A stretch of 24,537 bases of DNA from JAHJCL01 sp043818355 (GCA_043818355.1 JBDRFX010000010.1:1-24537), one strand, 5' to 3'; numbered from the stretch's first letter, positions 7,527 through 15,626 are shown. Notes: generated from the sequence alone by a model not told the origin. Translations and numbers: made by a program.

Positions 7527-8528
7527 ATGAATGGAAACACAATAAAATTCTTAAAAATAATTCTTATAATACCTTTAATCATACTAACGATTTATTGTGT
7601 TTTTTTATTATCAACTAAATCTTTTAAAACCACGGCATATCAAGAAGCTATTATCCAAGAACAAATTGCCGAAGAAACTATTACGTTAATGTTTGTGGGT
7701 GATGTTATGCTAGACAGAGGAGTTGAAAGAAAGATTAAGAACGACTGGACTTTTCCTTTTTTAAAAATTAAGGAAACGCTCGACGAGGCCGATCTTTTAT
7801 TCGGCAATCTAGAATCTGTTATTTCAGATAAAGGAAGAAATGTCGGTAGTATTTATTCCTTCAGAGCAAAACCTGAATCCATAAGTGGTTTAATATATGC
7901 TGGTTTTGATATTATATCTCTGGCCAATAATCATAGTTTTGACTATACAGCTGAAGCTCTTAAAGATACTTCCTCTAGATTAGAAGAAGCTAATATAGAC
8001 TTTGCTGGAGCAGGCTATAAAGAAAAAGCTTTCTCCCCTATTATCAAAGAAGTAAAAGATATTAGAATAGCCTTTTTGGCTTATACCAATTTAGGACCAT
8101 TAGGTTGGAAAGCAGGAAGCGACTATACTGGTTTGGCTTGGATTAACAGAGAATCATTTTCTGAAATTAGTGCTGATATTAAAAAAGCAAAACAAGAATC
8201 TGATATCTTAGTTGTTTCTCTGCATGCTGGAGACGAATATTCTCTTGAGCCAAATGATTTTCAAAAAGACTTTGCTAGATTAGCCATTGATTCGGGAGCT
8301 GATTTAATAATCGGCCACCATCCTCATATTATTCAGCCAATGGAAAAATACAAAAATGGTTGGATTTTTTATTCTTTAGGAAACTTTGTTTTTGATCAAC
8401 AATTTTCTGAAAGTGTCAAAAAAGGACAAATAGTCAAAGTTTTAATTAAAAATGGTAAAATAAATCAAGTAATTCCAATTAATATTAAAATAAATGATTC
8501 TTTCCAACCAGAAATTCAAAAAGATTGA
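7527..8528 (+). CDS. CapA/PgsA-like metallophosphoesterase, membrane-anchored
   Basis: 333 residues. A hydrophobic segment at about 8-28 anchors the protein or serves as a signal. The rest matches the capsule-synthesis PGA_cap (CapA) branch of the calcineurin-like phosphoesterases. Metal-site motifs in order are FVGDVMLDRGVE, LFGNLESV, SLANNHSFDY, VVSLHAGDEY and IIGHHPHIIQPMEKY followed by YSLGNFVFDQ. In Bacillus, relatives act in poly-gamma-glutamate export or attachment. No polyglutamate synthetase genes (capB or capC type) lie nearby, so substrate and pathway here are unknown; an envelope function outside the membrane is the reasonable inference. It diverges from uvrA and appears to have a leaderless promoter. 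Confidence 0.88.
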   Translation: MNGNTIKFLKIILIIPLIILTIYCVFLLSTKSFKTTAYQEAIIQEQIAEETITLMFVGDVMLDRGVERKIKNDWTFPFLKIKETLDEADLLFGNLESVISDKGRNVGSIYSFRAKPESISGLIYAGFDIISLANNHSFDYTAEALKDTSSRLEEANIDFAGAGYKEKAFSPIIKEVKDIRIAFLAYTNLGPLGWKAGSDYTGLAWINRESFSEISADIKKAKQESDILVVSLHAGDEYSLEPNDFQKDFARLAIDSGADLIIGHHPHIIQPMEKYKNGWIFYSLGNFVFDQQFSESVKKGQIVKVLIKNGKINQVIPINIKINDSFQPEIQKD

Positions 8529-8536
8529 CAGAATAA

Positions 8537-8562
8537 TTTCTACTTTTAGGTTTTTGGAATAA
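8537..8562 (+). repeat. Shared upstream element, copy 1
   Basis: Starts TTTCTACTTTTAG and continues with TTTTTGGAATAA. It matches copy 2 (9803-9828) at 23 of 26 positions. A -10-like TATGAT follows at 8567-8572. It sits between capA and the gene at 8599, so it is probably a promoter or operator element. Confidence 0.6.
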
Positions 8563-8598
8563 TAAATATGATTGGAATTAATAATTTAATTAGAATTT

Positions 8599-9771
8599 AT
8601 GAATAACAAACAATCATCTCAAAAATCTCTTTTGTGGATTATTTCTACTTTATGGCTTACAACTGCTTTTGCTGGCAAGTTCTTAGGATCCTATGTGGCT
8701 ATAATAGGAATGCTTTTTATTCCTTTTAACCCCCTTTTAATGCTCTTTTTATCTTCCTTGATAGCTTATCTTATTGGTCTTAAAACTGCTATAGACTATG
8801 TGTTCAAAAAAACCGATATCGAGGAAACAGAAATTAAAAAAATTGTAATTTCTTTCGTTTTAATACCTATTGTAGGCTTCTTGTTTTCGATTTTATCTTC
8901 TGAATTTCAATTGAAAACTTTTAGCTTAAATCTTTTGTTAACCGCAATTTCAAGCGCTATCCTATTCTTCTTTGCTCATCGATGGCTAAACCAAAAAGCA
9001 ATTTCTTCTCTTCCTGTGCCCCGAAAGAGATTTTATAAACACGAATTAATTATTCTAATTTTAATCTTTGGCTTTATCGTCACATTGCTCTTTATTGGTG
9101 AAAGAGCTTCACCGGAATCACAACAAACTACAGAAGAATTGGAAGAAACCTTAAGGGGAAAAATCATTACTTCGATTCCTGGTAAAGCGGAAATTGGTGC
9201 AACGAGCGAATTTGTAATTTATAAGAAATCAGAATGGATTGGTGATATTGAAAATTTGTATATGCTTAAAAATTATAGGATATTCAAATTAGATTTACAG
9301 ACAGAAAAAGAGACGGAATTAAAACTACTCAATTATTCTTTTGACGTTAATGCGGATTTCTATTTATCGCCAAATGGTAAATATATTGCCAGAACATTAT
9401 ATTCTAAAGGACCTATGAAATTGGAATTATTATCACTTAATAATACTGAGGAATTAATTACTCTAGTTGAGGAAGACGAAGATGTTTCTATAACAATGTT
9501 ATGGTCTGATGACAGCTCCAAGATCGCCTACTGGACAGTAAGCCATGAATCACCTTCTTGGTCTTTCACAGAAGTTTTTAAGATATATTTGATTGATATG
9601 AACAAGACTCCCATCACGAGTTCTTTAATCAAGGTTTATGATGATATGCACATTCAGGGCGCCATTAAACTTGAAAAGTTTATCTCTTCAGAACGAAAAT
9701 TATATCTTAAAAGGACAAAAATAGCGAATGGAGCACCACCAGTATGGGAAGGGGAGATTATTAGTTTTTAA
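8599..9771 (+). CDS. Membrane protein with five predicted TM segments and a C-terminal TolB/WD40-like domain
   Basis: 390 residues; family not recognised with certainty. Hydrophobic segments lie at about 10-30, 33-60, 80-100, 108-127 and 149-168. A soluble domain of roughly 220 residues follows. It contains units resembling PD40/TolB propeller blades (LSPNGKYIARTLYSKG near 259 and WSDDSSKIAYWTVSH near 306), pointing to a partial or small beta-propeller. With an odd number of spans and a short N terminus the soluble domain is probably extracytoplasmic, but topology is not proven. The next gene carries a near-copy of the same upstream element, which suggests co-regulation. Function unknown. Confidence 0.8.
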   Translation: MNNKQSSQKSLLWIISTLWLTTAFAGKFLGSYVAIIGMLFIPFNPLLMLFLSSLIAYLIGLKTAIDYVFKKTDIEETEIKKIVISFVLIPIVGFLFSILSSEFQLKTFSLNLLLTAISSAILFFFAHRWLNQKAISSLPVPRKRFYKHELIILILIFGFIVTLLFIGERASPESQQTTEELEETLRGKIITSIPGKAEIGATSEFVIYKKSEWIGDIENLYMLKNYRIFKLDLQTEKETELKLLNYSFDVNADFYLSPNGKYIARTLYSKGPMKLELLSLNNTEELITLVEEDEDVSITMLWSDDSSKIAYWTVSHESPSWSFTEVFKIYLIDMNKTPITSSLIKVYDDMHIQGAIKLEKFISSERKLYLKRTKIANGAPPVWEGEIISF

Positions 9772-9802
9772 ATATACTGTTTTAAGTCGATCATCCACAC
9801 AC

Positions 9803-9828
9803 TTTCTACTTTTAGATTCTTGGATTAA
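9803..9828 (+). repeat. Shared upstream element, copy 2
   Basis: Starts TTTCTACTTTTAG and continues with TTCTTGGATTAA. It matches copy 1 at 23 of 26 positions. CATAAT (9831-9836), a possible -10, follows at nearly the same offset as TATGAT follows copy 1. Confidence 0.6.
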
Positions 9829-9834
9829 GGCATA

Positions 9835-10458
9835 ATGCAATTAAACAACATGAAAACAATACCACTTTCAATAAAAGCCTTTCTTCTGATATCTACGTTT
9901 GGTTTGGTCGTTTTTTATAATCTTCCTATGGATGAATTTGGGGCGATATGCGGATCAAATAGTCTTGTCCCTCTTGGGACAGGATCCACCATAGTGTTAT
10001 TGCCACTTATAGTAGCTATTATTGACCGTAGAAACAAAAAGATCTCTAATGCAACTCTTGTTAAAATCTTGATAGTCTCAACAACATTGTTTCTAGCAAT
10101 AAGTTTGCATTTTATCTCTTTTGGGTGCTCTCGCTGTAAACCCAGTTGGATGAGGACAATAGCTGATATGCGACAGTTAAGTGTAGCTCAAGAGATTTTT
10201 TATAAAAAAAATAATAAATATGCTGATACCCAAGAAGAGCTTATGGAAATTATTAGCGTGAAATTCAAAGAACTAGAAACAGGGAAAGAAATTACTGATA
10301 AAGACGGAAAAGGAATAGAAGGTGGTGACAATGACCCTGAAACCTGGTCAGCCACATGTCATATGAGCTATAAAGAATTTAATGACTGGTGCAGATTAAC
10401 AGATGAAGAATACTGGTATACCTGTAATCAAGATGGTTGTTATAAAGAGCAAGAATGA
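9835..10458 (+). CDS. Membrane protein with a pilin-like C-terminal domain
   Basis: 207 residues. Three hydrophobic segments (about 12-30, 45-62, 75-95) precede a soluble part starting with a CxxC pair (GCSRCKPSW). The soluble part begins IADMRQLSVAQEIFYKKNNKYAD, the pattern that follows the N-terminal helix in type IV pilins and GspG-like pseudopilins. It ends with a Cys-rich segment (SATCHMSY..., DWCRL, YTCNQDGCYK) that could hold two disulfides. The prepilin leader and the GFTLIE-type helix are absent, so it cannot be processed as an ordinary pilin. The start is uncertain: a second ATG at 9850 gives MKTIPLSIKAFLL, and a possible -10 overlapping the first ATG favours it. Function unknown. 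Confidence 0.78.
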   Translation: MQLNNMKTIPLSIKAFLLISTFGLVVFYNLPMDEFGAICGSNSLVPLGTGSTIVLLPLIVAIIDRRNKKISNATLVKILIVSTTLFLAISLHFISFGCSRCKPSWMRTIADMRQLSVAQEIFYKKNNKYADTQEELMEIISVKFKELETGKEITDKDGKGIEGGDNDPETWSATCHMSYKEFNDWCRLTDEEYWYTCNQDGCYKEQE

Positions 10459-10462
10459 AGAG

Positions 10463-10468
10463 TATAAT
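10463..10468 (+). promoter_or_regulatory. Possible -10 box before the gene at 10500
   Basis: Perfect TATAAT just after the previous stop codon. The only -35 candidate (TTGTTA at 10437-10442) is 20 nt away, which is long. The expected leader is about 25 nt and lacks a Shine-Dalgarno. Confidence 0.35.
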
Positions 10469-10499
10469 TTTAAGTTTTAACATTCAAAAAATTTAACGG

Positions 10500-11009
10500 A
10501 TGTCACTATCTAAAGGAAAATCATTTAAATTAGAAATTAGAAAAGAACATGTAATTATTTTCAAAATCTTTTTGCCTGTTGTTTTGTTTTATATTTTAAT
10601 CCAAACTAGTTTTTTCTTTTCTAAAACACTTTTTAATTTTTTATACTATGCAGAAGCACTTTTAACAATTTTTTATATATACTATGTTTATCGTTTTTAC
10701 ATAAAAAATGCTTCTTTTATTGAGGCAGATAAAGAAAAATTAAAAAATATTTCATTTTTTAAATTTTTTAAGGCAAAAAATGCTTATTATGTTTCCATGG
10801 CTTTTTATCTTATCAACTTGTTGCTGACAGCCAAATTCAAAAGTTATAATTTTCTGCTAGGCTTTTTCTCGTTTCTTTTAGGCATAAGTGCTTTTTCAAC
10901 CGAAATTGTTATTAGAGATTTTTTAGCCCAGAGAAAAATATCTATCATAAAGATAATAACTATCCTTATTGTAACCTCAGCTTATTTTATTTTTAGATAC
11001 AAGGGGTAG
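10500..11009 (+). CDS. Small multi-pass membrane protein, unknown function
   Basis: 169 residues, very rich in Phe, Ile, Leu and Lys. Four or five hydrophobic spans are visible at about 17-38, 42-62, 92-112, 117-135 and 145-165, joined by short basic loops. No recognisable motif or catalytic residue is seen. The N terminus is basic and cytoplasmic-looking (SKGKSFKLEIRKEH). It follows the pilin-like gene by 41 nt on the same strand and lies in the surface-protein block. It could be an accessory membrane component for its neighbours, but nothing in the sequence shows that. Coding is supported by the length of the open frame and its consistent TM pattern. Confidence 0.65.
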   Translation: MSLSKGKSFKLEIRKEHVIIFKIFLPVVLFYILIQTSFFFSKTLFNFLYYAEALLTIFYIYYVYRFYIKNASFIEADKEKLKNISFFKFFKAKNAYYVSMAFYLINLLLTAKFKSYNFLLGFFSFLLGISAFSTEIVIRDFLAQRKISIIKIITILIVTSAYFIFRYKG

Positions 11010-11056
11010 TTAATTTGCATGATTTACTTCTCTAACCAAAAATTCACAATTAACTA

Positions 11057-11071
11057 TTGACTTGTAGTCAA
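11057..11071. repeat. Perfect 6-bp dyad TTGACT-TGT-AGTCAA
   Basis: A perfect inverted repeat with a 3-nt centre, in the 145-nt gap before the large secreted protein and 34 nt upstream of its possible -10. No U-tract follows on either strand, so a terminator is unlikely. It may be an operator. Confidence 0.35.
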
Positions 11072-11104
11072 AAAATAAGGCAGGATAGACTAATAAACTA
11101 ATAG

Positions 11105-11110
11105 TATAAT
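11105..11110 (+). promoter_or_regulatory. Possible -10 box of the 825-aa secreted protein gene
   Basis: Perfect TATAAT (within ATAGTATAATTAG). No -35 match is seen at 16-18 nt. The expected leader is about 38 nt, A/T-rich and without a Shine-Dalgarno. Confidence 0.4.
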
Positions 11111-11154
11111 TAGTTGAATAAAAGCATTTTAAATAAAATATTAAATAAAAATAT

Positions 11155-13632
11155 ATGAACATTAAAAAAATTGTTCTGTTTTGTATTTTCTTAGGTGTTT
11201 TCATGAGTTTTTCTACAGCACGAGCTGCGACTAGCTCTCAGATACAAATGCAGATTGATTCATTGTTGAAATTGATCACCCAGCTTCAGGAGCAACTCAA
11301 AGAAACCAACGATTCTAATGATGTAGAAAAATCCTGTCACACTTCAGCTCTATGGTCTTGGAATTATGCTACCTCGAATTGTAAAGGTGACGCTGGAGAA
11401 GGAGATTGCGATAAAGATGCCGATTGTAATACTGGCTATTGTGCATTAAATGTAGGAGAAAAATATGGACAAAATAAAATAATGGATGTTTGTGAAGAGA
11501 AGGAAACAACTACTTGTACTAATACTGATTGGTTTGGTAGTGGTGATGAAAATCATAAAAAAAGATTATCCATTAAAGGAACATGCGTAGATAGTTCTGG
11601 AACCAATACTGACGTATGCATGGATGACAACATGCTAAGAGATTATACTTGTGAACCACTACTTCAAGATCCAAAATCCTGTGGCTATACAACTTATAGC
11701 TGTAAGACTTATGGATTTACTGGTTGTTCAAATGGCGCTTGTATTAAAGAAGAAACAACAATTCCTGATAATACTTGTGGAGATGGTAAATGTAGTTCAG
11801 AAGAAACTTTTTCTACCTGTCCTATGGATTGTGGATATGAAGTAAAACCTTATGATTCTGATGTTGCTTCATGTACAAATAGTAGAGGAATCAAATATCC
11901 TACATCGGGAGAAGGAGCAGCTGACTGGTTTGTCTGGAATGGATGTTCTAAAGAAAAATACTATGAGGTAAATCAAGAAGAGAGATTATTTTTCCGTGCT
12001 AGAACAGACAAATATATGTGTTGGCATCCTAACTTCTTTTTATACGAATATGAAAATGAAACATGGAAATACAAAAAATACTTTAACCTTACTGACAAAA
12101 TGACCAACGAAGAATATGTAAGCTATATTCCGACTTCTAATAAGATAAAGATTACAGCGTATCAATGTTTTTACTTGTATACATATACTGCTACTCCAGT
12201 TAAACCGGTCATTCAAGAAAAATCCATTACTATCACTTCTCCTAATGGAGGAGAGAAATGGACCAGCGTAGATAAAGTAACGGACACTATTTCCGGCAAT
12301 GAAAGTTTTTTAAAATACATTACATGGACGGGCGGAAGCGATCCAGATTCCAGTGACTCATACTCATCAGTTGACGCCTATCTCGAGCAATTAATTAATG
12401 GTCAATATGTAAAAACGGGAAGAATTCTATCGTTTGGATATGATTCAATCGCCTGGGTGGTAGGGGTAGTCTCTGACTCTAACTGTACCTATCCTGATGG
12501 AGTGGGGAATAACCCTATCCCTTCTGACTATTGTTGGTTAAAAACAAACATGAAAGTAGTTCCTTCTGGCCAGTATTATGTACATCTTATCGATCGAACA
12601 ACAAAAGCAGAAGATAGAAGCGACGCATCATTTAATATTGTTGCTGCAAAATCCATCGGTGTTACTTCTCCTAACGGAGGAGAACAATGGGTGGCTGGAG
12701 AGACGTATAATATTACCTGGACTTCTACCGGGGTTGAGAACGTTCACATTGACATTGTCCATTACGGAACTACTTCTAGTTCCTATTCTCTAATTTCTAA
12801 TATTCCTGCTTCGCAGAGGAGTTGGTCTTGGACTATTGGTTCTAAGTGGCCTGATCTTCCAGTCAGCGATAAGTATAAAATTAGAGTATTTACCTATCCC
12901 TTACCAGCTTCTGGAACCTGGCAAGAGGGCGTTAATTACGATAAAAGTGACAGTTATTTCACTATCGCTGAAGCAGTGACTGCTTGTACTGATTCAGATG
13001 ACGGAAGTAAACCTTATGTGAAAGGAACCGTAACTGGGAGGCTTGGCGGAGAGGGAGATATTTCTACATATACTGATTTTTGTTCAGATAAAAATTGGAA
13101 TCCAATAGACTCTTGCGGGAAAGAGGGTTGTTATCAAATGGAGTATGTTTGTAGTAGTGACGGAAAAGCGGCTAAAGTAGCTAGTTATTGTGCATATGGT
13201 TGTAGCGACGGTGCTTGTTTAGAAGAAAAATCCATCACTGTTACTTCTCCTAACGGAGGAGAACAATGGGTAGAAGGGCAAACTTATAATATTGCTTGGG
13301 AAACTCAGGGGATTAATCAGGTTGGAATTGAACTCCAAGATTATACCACTTCATTTTATGCAGGCATCGTAAGTAAAATTGACGCTACTCAAAAGTCCTA
13401 TTCTTGGAAGATTCCTGATAATTTCTTTTCTCTAACCTATGGATTAGAGCCTGGAGATGATTATAAAATTCGTATTTTTGAACAAGAACTTGATGGTACC
13501 CGCGGGCTTGAAGATGAAAGTAATAACTACCTCAGTATTATTACTTCAAACTTAGGATTACAAAACATAGAAGATCAACTAGCTTCAATTTCTGAAATTG
13601 TAAATGGTTTGCTAGAAAAATTCATTAAATAA
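11155..13632 (+). CDS. Large secreted modular surface protein (Cys-rich modules and three SPNGGE Ig-like domains)
   Basis: 825 residues. The signal peptide ends near ARA-A (about 1-23). A short coiled coil follows (SSQIQMQIDSLLKLITQLQE, 25-48). Modules in order: Cys-rich EGDC module (61-116, CHTSALWSW to MDVCEE); a second Cys-rich module (121-198); a CGDGKCSSEETFSTC head with about 140 residues of beta-rich sequence (208-350); an SPNGGEKW domain of the KRE9/KNH Ig-like type (357-495); a second SPNGGEQW domain (500-606); another Cys-rich module (608-691); a third SPNGGEQW domain (692-798); and a C-terminal amphipathic helix. It has no TM anchor or sortase motif. Many cysteines imply disulfides and export. 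It is probably a cell-surface adhesion or scaffold protein; that is inference from architecture. It is a paralogue of the next gene. Confidence 0.88.
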   Translation: MNIKKIVLFCIFLGVFMSFSTARAATSSQIQMQIDSLLKLITQLQEQLKETNDSNDVEKSCHTSALWSWNYATSNCKGDAGEGDCDKDADCNTGYCALNVGEKYGQNKIMDVCEEKETTTCTNTDWFGSGDENHKKRLSIKGTCVDSSGTNTDVCMDDNMLRDYTCEPLLQDPKSCGYTTYSCKTYGFTGCSNGACIKEETTIPDNTCGDGKCSSEETFSTCPMDCGYEVKPYDSDVASCTNSRGIKYPTSGEGAADWFVWNGCSKEKYYEVNQEERLFFRARTDKYMCWHPNFFLYEYENETWKYKKYFNLTDKMTNEEYVSYIPTSNKIKITAYQCFYLYTYTATPVKPVIQEKSITITSPNGGEKWTSVDKVTDTISGNESFLKYITWTGGSDPDSSDSYSSVDAYLEQLINGQYVKTGRILSFGYDSIAWVVGVVSDSNCTYPDGVGNNPIPSDYCWLKTNMKVVPSGQYYVHLIDRTTKAEDRSDASFNIVAAKSIGVTSPNGGEQWVAGETYNITWTSTGVENVHIDIVHYGTTSSSYSLISNIPASQRSWSWTIGSKWPDLPVSDKYKIRVFTYPLPASGTWQEGVNYDKSDSYFTIAEAVTACTDSDDGSKPYVKGTVTGRLGGEGDISTYTDFCSDKNWNPIDSCGKEGCYQMEYVCSSDGKAAKVASYCAYGCSDGACLEEKSITVTSPNGGEQWVEGQTYNIAWETQGINQVGIELQDYTTSFYAGIVSKIDATQKSYSWKIPDNFFSLTYGLEPGDDYKIRIFEQELDGTRGLEDESNNYLSIITSNLGLQNIEDQLASISEIVNGLLEKFIK
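12648..12692 (+). repeat. 45-nt internal repeat, copy 1
   Basis: Encodes the start of the second SPNGGE domain (KSIGVTSPNGGEQW). It matches 13227-13271 at 43 of 45 positions, and the last 32 nt are identical. The surrounding domain sequences differ much more, so the match reflects recent duplication or gene conversion. Confidence 0.85.
13227..13271 (+). repeat. 45-nt internal repeat, copy 2
   Basis: Encodes the start of the third SPNGGE domain (KSITVTSPNGGEQW). Partner of 12648-12692. Confidence 0.85.
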
Positions 13633-13656
13633 AGAAAAAAAACTAATATTAGAAGC

Positions 13657-13682
13657 TGTCATGTTTTACACAGGACATTTTT
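13657..13682 (+). terminator. Probable intrinsic terminator after the 825-aa gene
   Basis: TGTC-A-TGT pairs with ACA-G-GACA (4 bp, one mismatch, 3 bp) around a 5-nt loop and is followed by TTTTT, then AAATTTTT. It lies 25 nt past the stop codon. The stem is modest but position and T-run fit. Confidence 0.5.
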
Positions 13683-13734
13683 AAATTTTTCTGTTAAAAT
13701 ATATGAATATATTAAAAATTAAAATTTGCTTTTC

Positions 13735-15528
13735 ATGAATATTAAAAGAACTACTTTATCATTTATATTTTTGACCATTGTGGCCATCCCCTTTTTGATG
13801 AAAATTCCTATGGTAAGGGCTTTGACTGCTGAAGAAATTTCAAATCAAATTGCTGAAATTCAAGCTATAATACGAGGCTTACAACAATCTCAAGAAGAAT
13901 CAGTAACAGAAGTCTGGTGCCATGATTTTGGAGTAAGTCTAAAATATGGAGACACTGGAGCGGAAGTTGAGGCTTTACAAATGGCTCTAGAAGAAGAGGG
14001 ATTTTTTATTCCTAATTCAGAAAAACTTATCGGAGCCTACTTTGGCCCAAACACAGCTTCTGGGGTCGTTGGTTTTCAAGAAAAATATTATTCAGAAATC
14101 TTAGAAGACCGTGGTTTAAACTATGGAACGGGATTTGTAGGAGAAATTACTAGAAATAAATTAAATGAAATATATGGATGTGGTGCCGTAACCAGGCTAT
14201 CTCTTGAGCTCACCTCCCCAAATGGCGGAGAAGTATGGGAACCAGAAGAAAAATACACTATTGCCTGGGAATCAAAAAATGTTGATTATGTTGTGATAAA
14301 AATGATTAACGATGAAAATATTTGTACCATAACAGAACAACCCATAAAAGCTTCTGTTCAAAGCTATACATATAATCTTTCTAATGATCATTGTGTTCTT
14401 TCTACAAGCGATAAAATGAAGATTCAAATTAGTCAAAAAGACGAACTAATTTCTGATATCAGTGATGAATATTTCAGCATTAGCTCTGCTGAAACTTCTT
14501 GTGGGGATAACGTTTGTAGCGCAGAAGAAACCTTTGAGAGTTGTGTTCAGGACTGTGGCTACAAACTTAATCCATATGACGCAGACGTAGATGTTTGTTC
14601 GGATGATAATGGAACCATTTATTCATCAACTGGTCAAAAATCAGCTAACTGGTTTGTAAAAAATTGTGCTCAAAGAAAATATTATGAAGTTAATCCAGAC
14701 CAACAAATAGTTTTAATTGCTAAAACAGACGAAAAAGATTGCCACTATCCCAAGTTCTATATACATGAAGAAGAAAATGGAAAATGGAAATATCAAGAAT
14801 ACTTTGATTTATTTGATTTAAAAAATTACACACAAATCTCTTACTACACACCAAAAACAGATAAAATTAGGATTCACGCTCCAAAATGTTTCTACCTAGA
14901 TATATATACCAAAAACCCCGTTATTGAAAAAACCCTGACTCTTGTTTCTCCCGATGGATCAAAAGAATGGAATGAAGAAAGCGTCTATGACATTACCTGG
15001 AGAGCTACCGGAATAGAAACAATTAACATATATGCAACTGTAAATGGAAATAGCAAGGGTGCTATTGCATCAGGAATTGAAGCCTCTTCTGGAAAATACT
15101 CTTGGAAAATACCAACATACTTTGTTTCTATTTTTGGAATAGCAAGATCTGAAAATGTTAGTTTAACAATCACGGATTCTACCAATTCAAAGATATATGA
15201 CACAACAGATAAAAGCTTCACTATTATTAGCAAAGAAGGAACCTGCCACTTACACAGACTTTGGGCCTGGGACTACTGTTCCGCTAATTGTCCGTGCGAG
15301 ATAGGAGAGGGAGATTGTGGAGAGCCTGAAGATTGTAAATCAGGATATTGTGCTCAAAATGTAGGAACAAAATATGATCAACACTATAGTATGGATGTTT
15401 GTGAGGCAAAACCTGAACCAGAGCCTGAACCAGAATTAGAGACTGAAGAGCCTTCAAGCGAAGAATATCCAGAAGAACCATTGGGACTACCCGACGAAAC
15501 AACACCAGAGTCTCCAGTAGAAGAATAG
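13735..15528 (+). CDS. Secreted modular surface protein with peptidoglycan-binding domain, Ig-like and Cys-rich modules
   Basis: 597 residues from the ATG (MNIKRTTLSF). An in-frame TTG nine bases upstream is possible but less likely. Signal peptide about 1-33, then a coiled coil (EEISNQIAEIQAIIRGLQQ). A PG_binding_1 domain covers about 66-149 (LKYGDTGAEVEALQ, FGPNTASGVVGFQEKY, GTGFVGEITRNKLNEI). It is followed by an SPNGGEVW KRE9/KNH-type domain (158-253), a CGDNVCSAEETFESC module of about 145 residues (255-400), a degenerate SPDGSKEW Ig-like domain (401-499) and an EGDC Cys-rich module (502-558). The tail is rich in Pro and Glu. The wall-binding domain suggests attachment to peptidoglycan, with the rest projecting outward. 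It shares three module types with the upstream paralogue, in a different order. Confidence 0.88.
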   Translation: MNIKRTTLSFIFLTIVAIPFLMKIPMVRALTAEEISNQIAEIQAIIRGLQQSQEESVTEVWCHDFGVSLKYGDTGAEVEALQMALEEEGFFIPNSEKLIGAYFGPNTASGVVGFQEKYYSEILEDRGLNYGTGFVGEITRNKLNEIYGCGAVTRLSLELTSPNGGEVWEPEEKYTIAWESKNVDYVVIKMINDENICTITEQPIKASVQSYTYNLSNDHCVLSTSDKMKIQISQKDELISDISDEYFSISSAETSCGDNVCSAEETFESCVQDCGYKLNPYDADVDVCSDDNGTIYSSTGQKSANWFVKNCAQRKYYEVNPDQQIVLIAKTDEKDCHYPKFYIHEEENGKWKYQEYFDLFDLKNYTQISYYTPKTDKIRIHAPKCFYLDIYTKNPVIEKTLTLVSPDGSKEWNEESVYDITWRATGIETINIYATVNGNSKGAIASGIEASSGKYSWKIPTYFVSIFGIARSENVSLTITDSTNSKIYDTTDKSFTIISKEGTCHLHRLWAWDYCSANCPCEIGEGDCGEPEDCKSGYCAQNVGTKYDQHYSMDVCEAKPEPEPEPELETEEPSSEEYPEEPLGLPDETTPESPVEE

Positions 15529-15552
15529 AGCATATTAAACGATTTATTAAAG

Positions 15553-15578
15553 GACTGTCATATATTGACGGTCTTTTT
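15553..15578 (+). terminator. Intrinsic terminator after the 597-aa secreted protein
   Basis: GACTGTCA and TGACGGTC pair over 8 bp (one T-G wobble) around loop TATAT and are followed directly by TTTTT. It lies 24 nt past the stop codon and just before the promoter of the next gene. Confidence 0.88.
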
Positions 15579-15597
15579 CGTATTAACTCAATTGGTC

Positions 15598-15626
15598 TTG
15601 ACAAAAATAAAGAAATACAATATGAT
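15598..15626 (+). promoter_or_regulatory. Promoter of the small secreted protein gene
   Basis: Perfect TTGACA (15598-15603), a 17-nt spacer, then TATGAT (15621-15626, 5 of 6). The predicted start is near 15633. The ATG at 15622 lies within the -10 box and could not be on this transcript, which favours the ATG at 15640 with a leader of about 6 nt. Confidence 0.75.

Noticed and set aside
7527..8528. Poly-gamma-glutamate capsule operon
   Set aside because: Only the CapA-like phosphoesterase is present; no CapB/CapC-type synthetase genes are in the window.
8525..8530. TTGACA overlapping the capA stop codon as a -35 for the gene at 8599
   Set aside because: No -10-like hexamer lies 15-19 nt downstream; the nearest, TATGAT at 8567, is 36 nt away.
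11651..12793. Alternative-frame open frames inside the 825-aa gene
   Set aside because: They lack start context and domains, and the main frame has clear signal peptide, cysteine modules and Ig-like repeats throughout.
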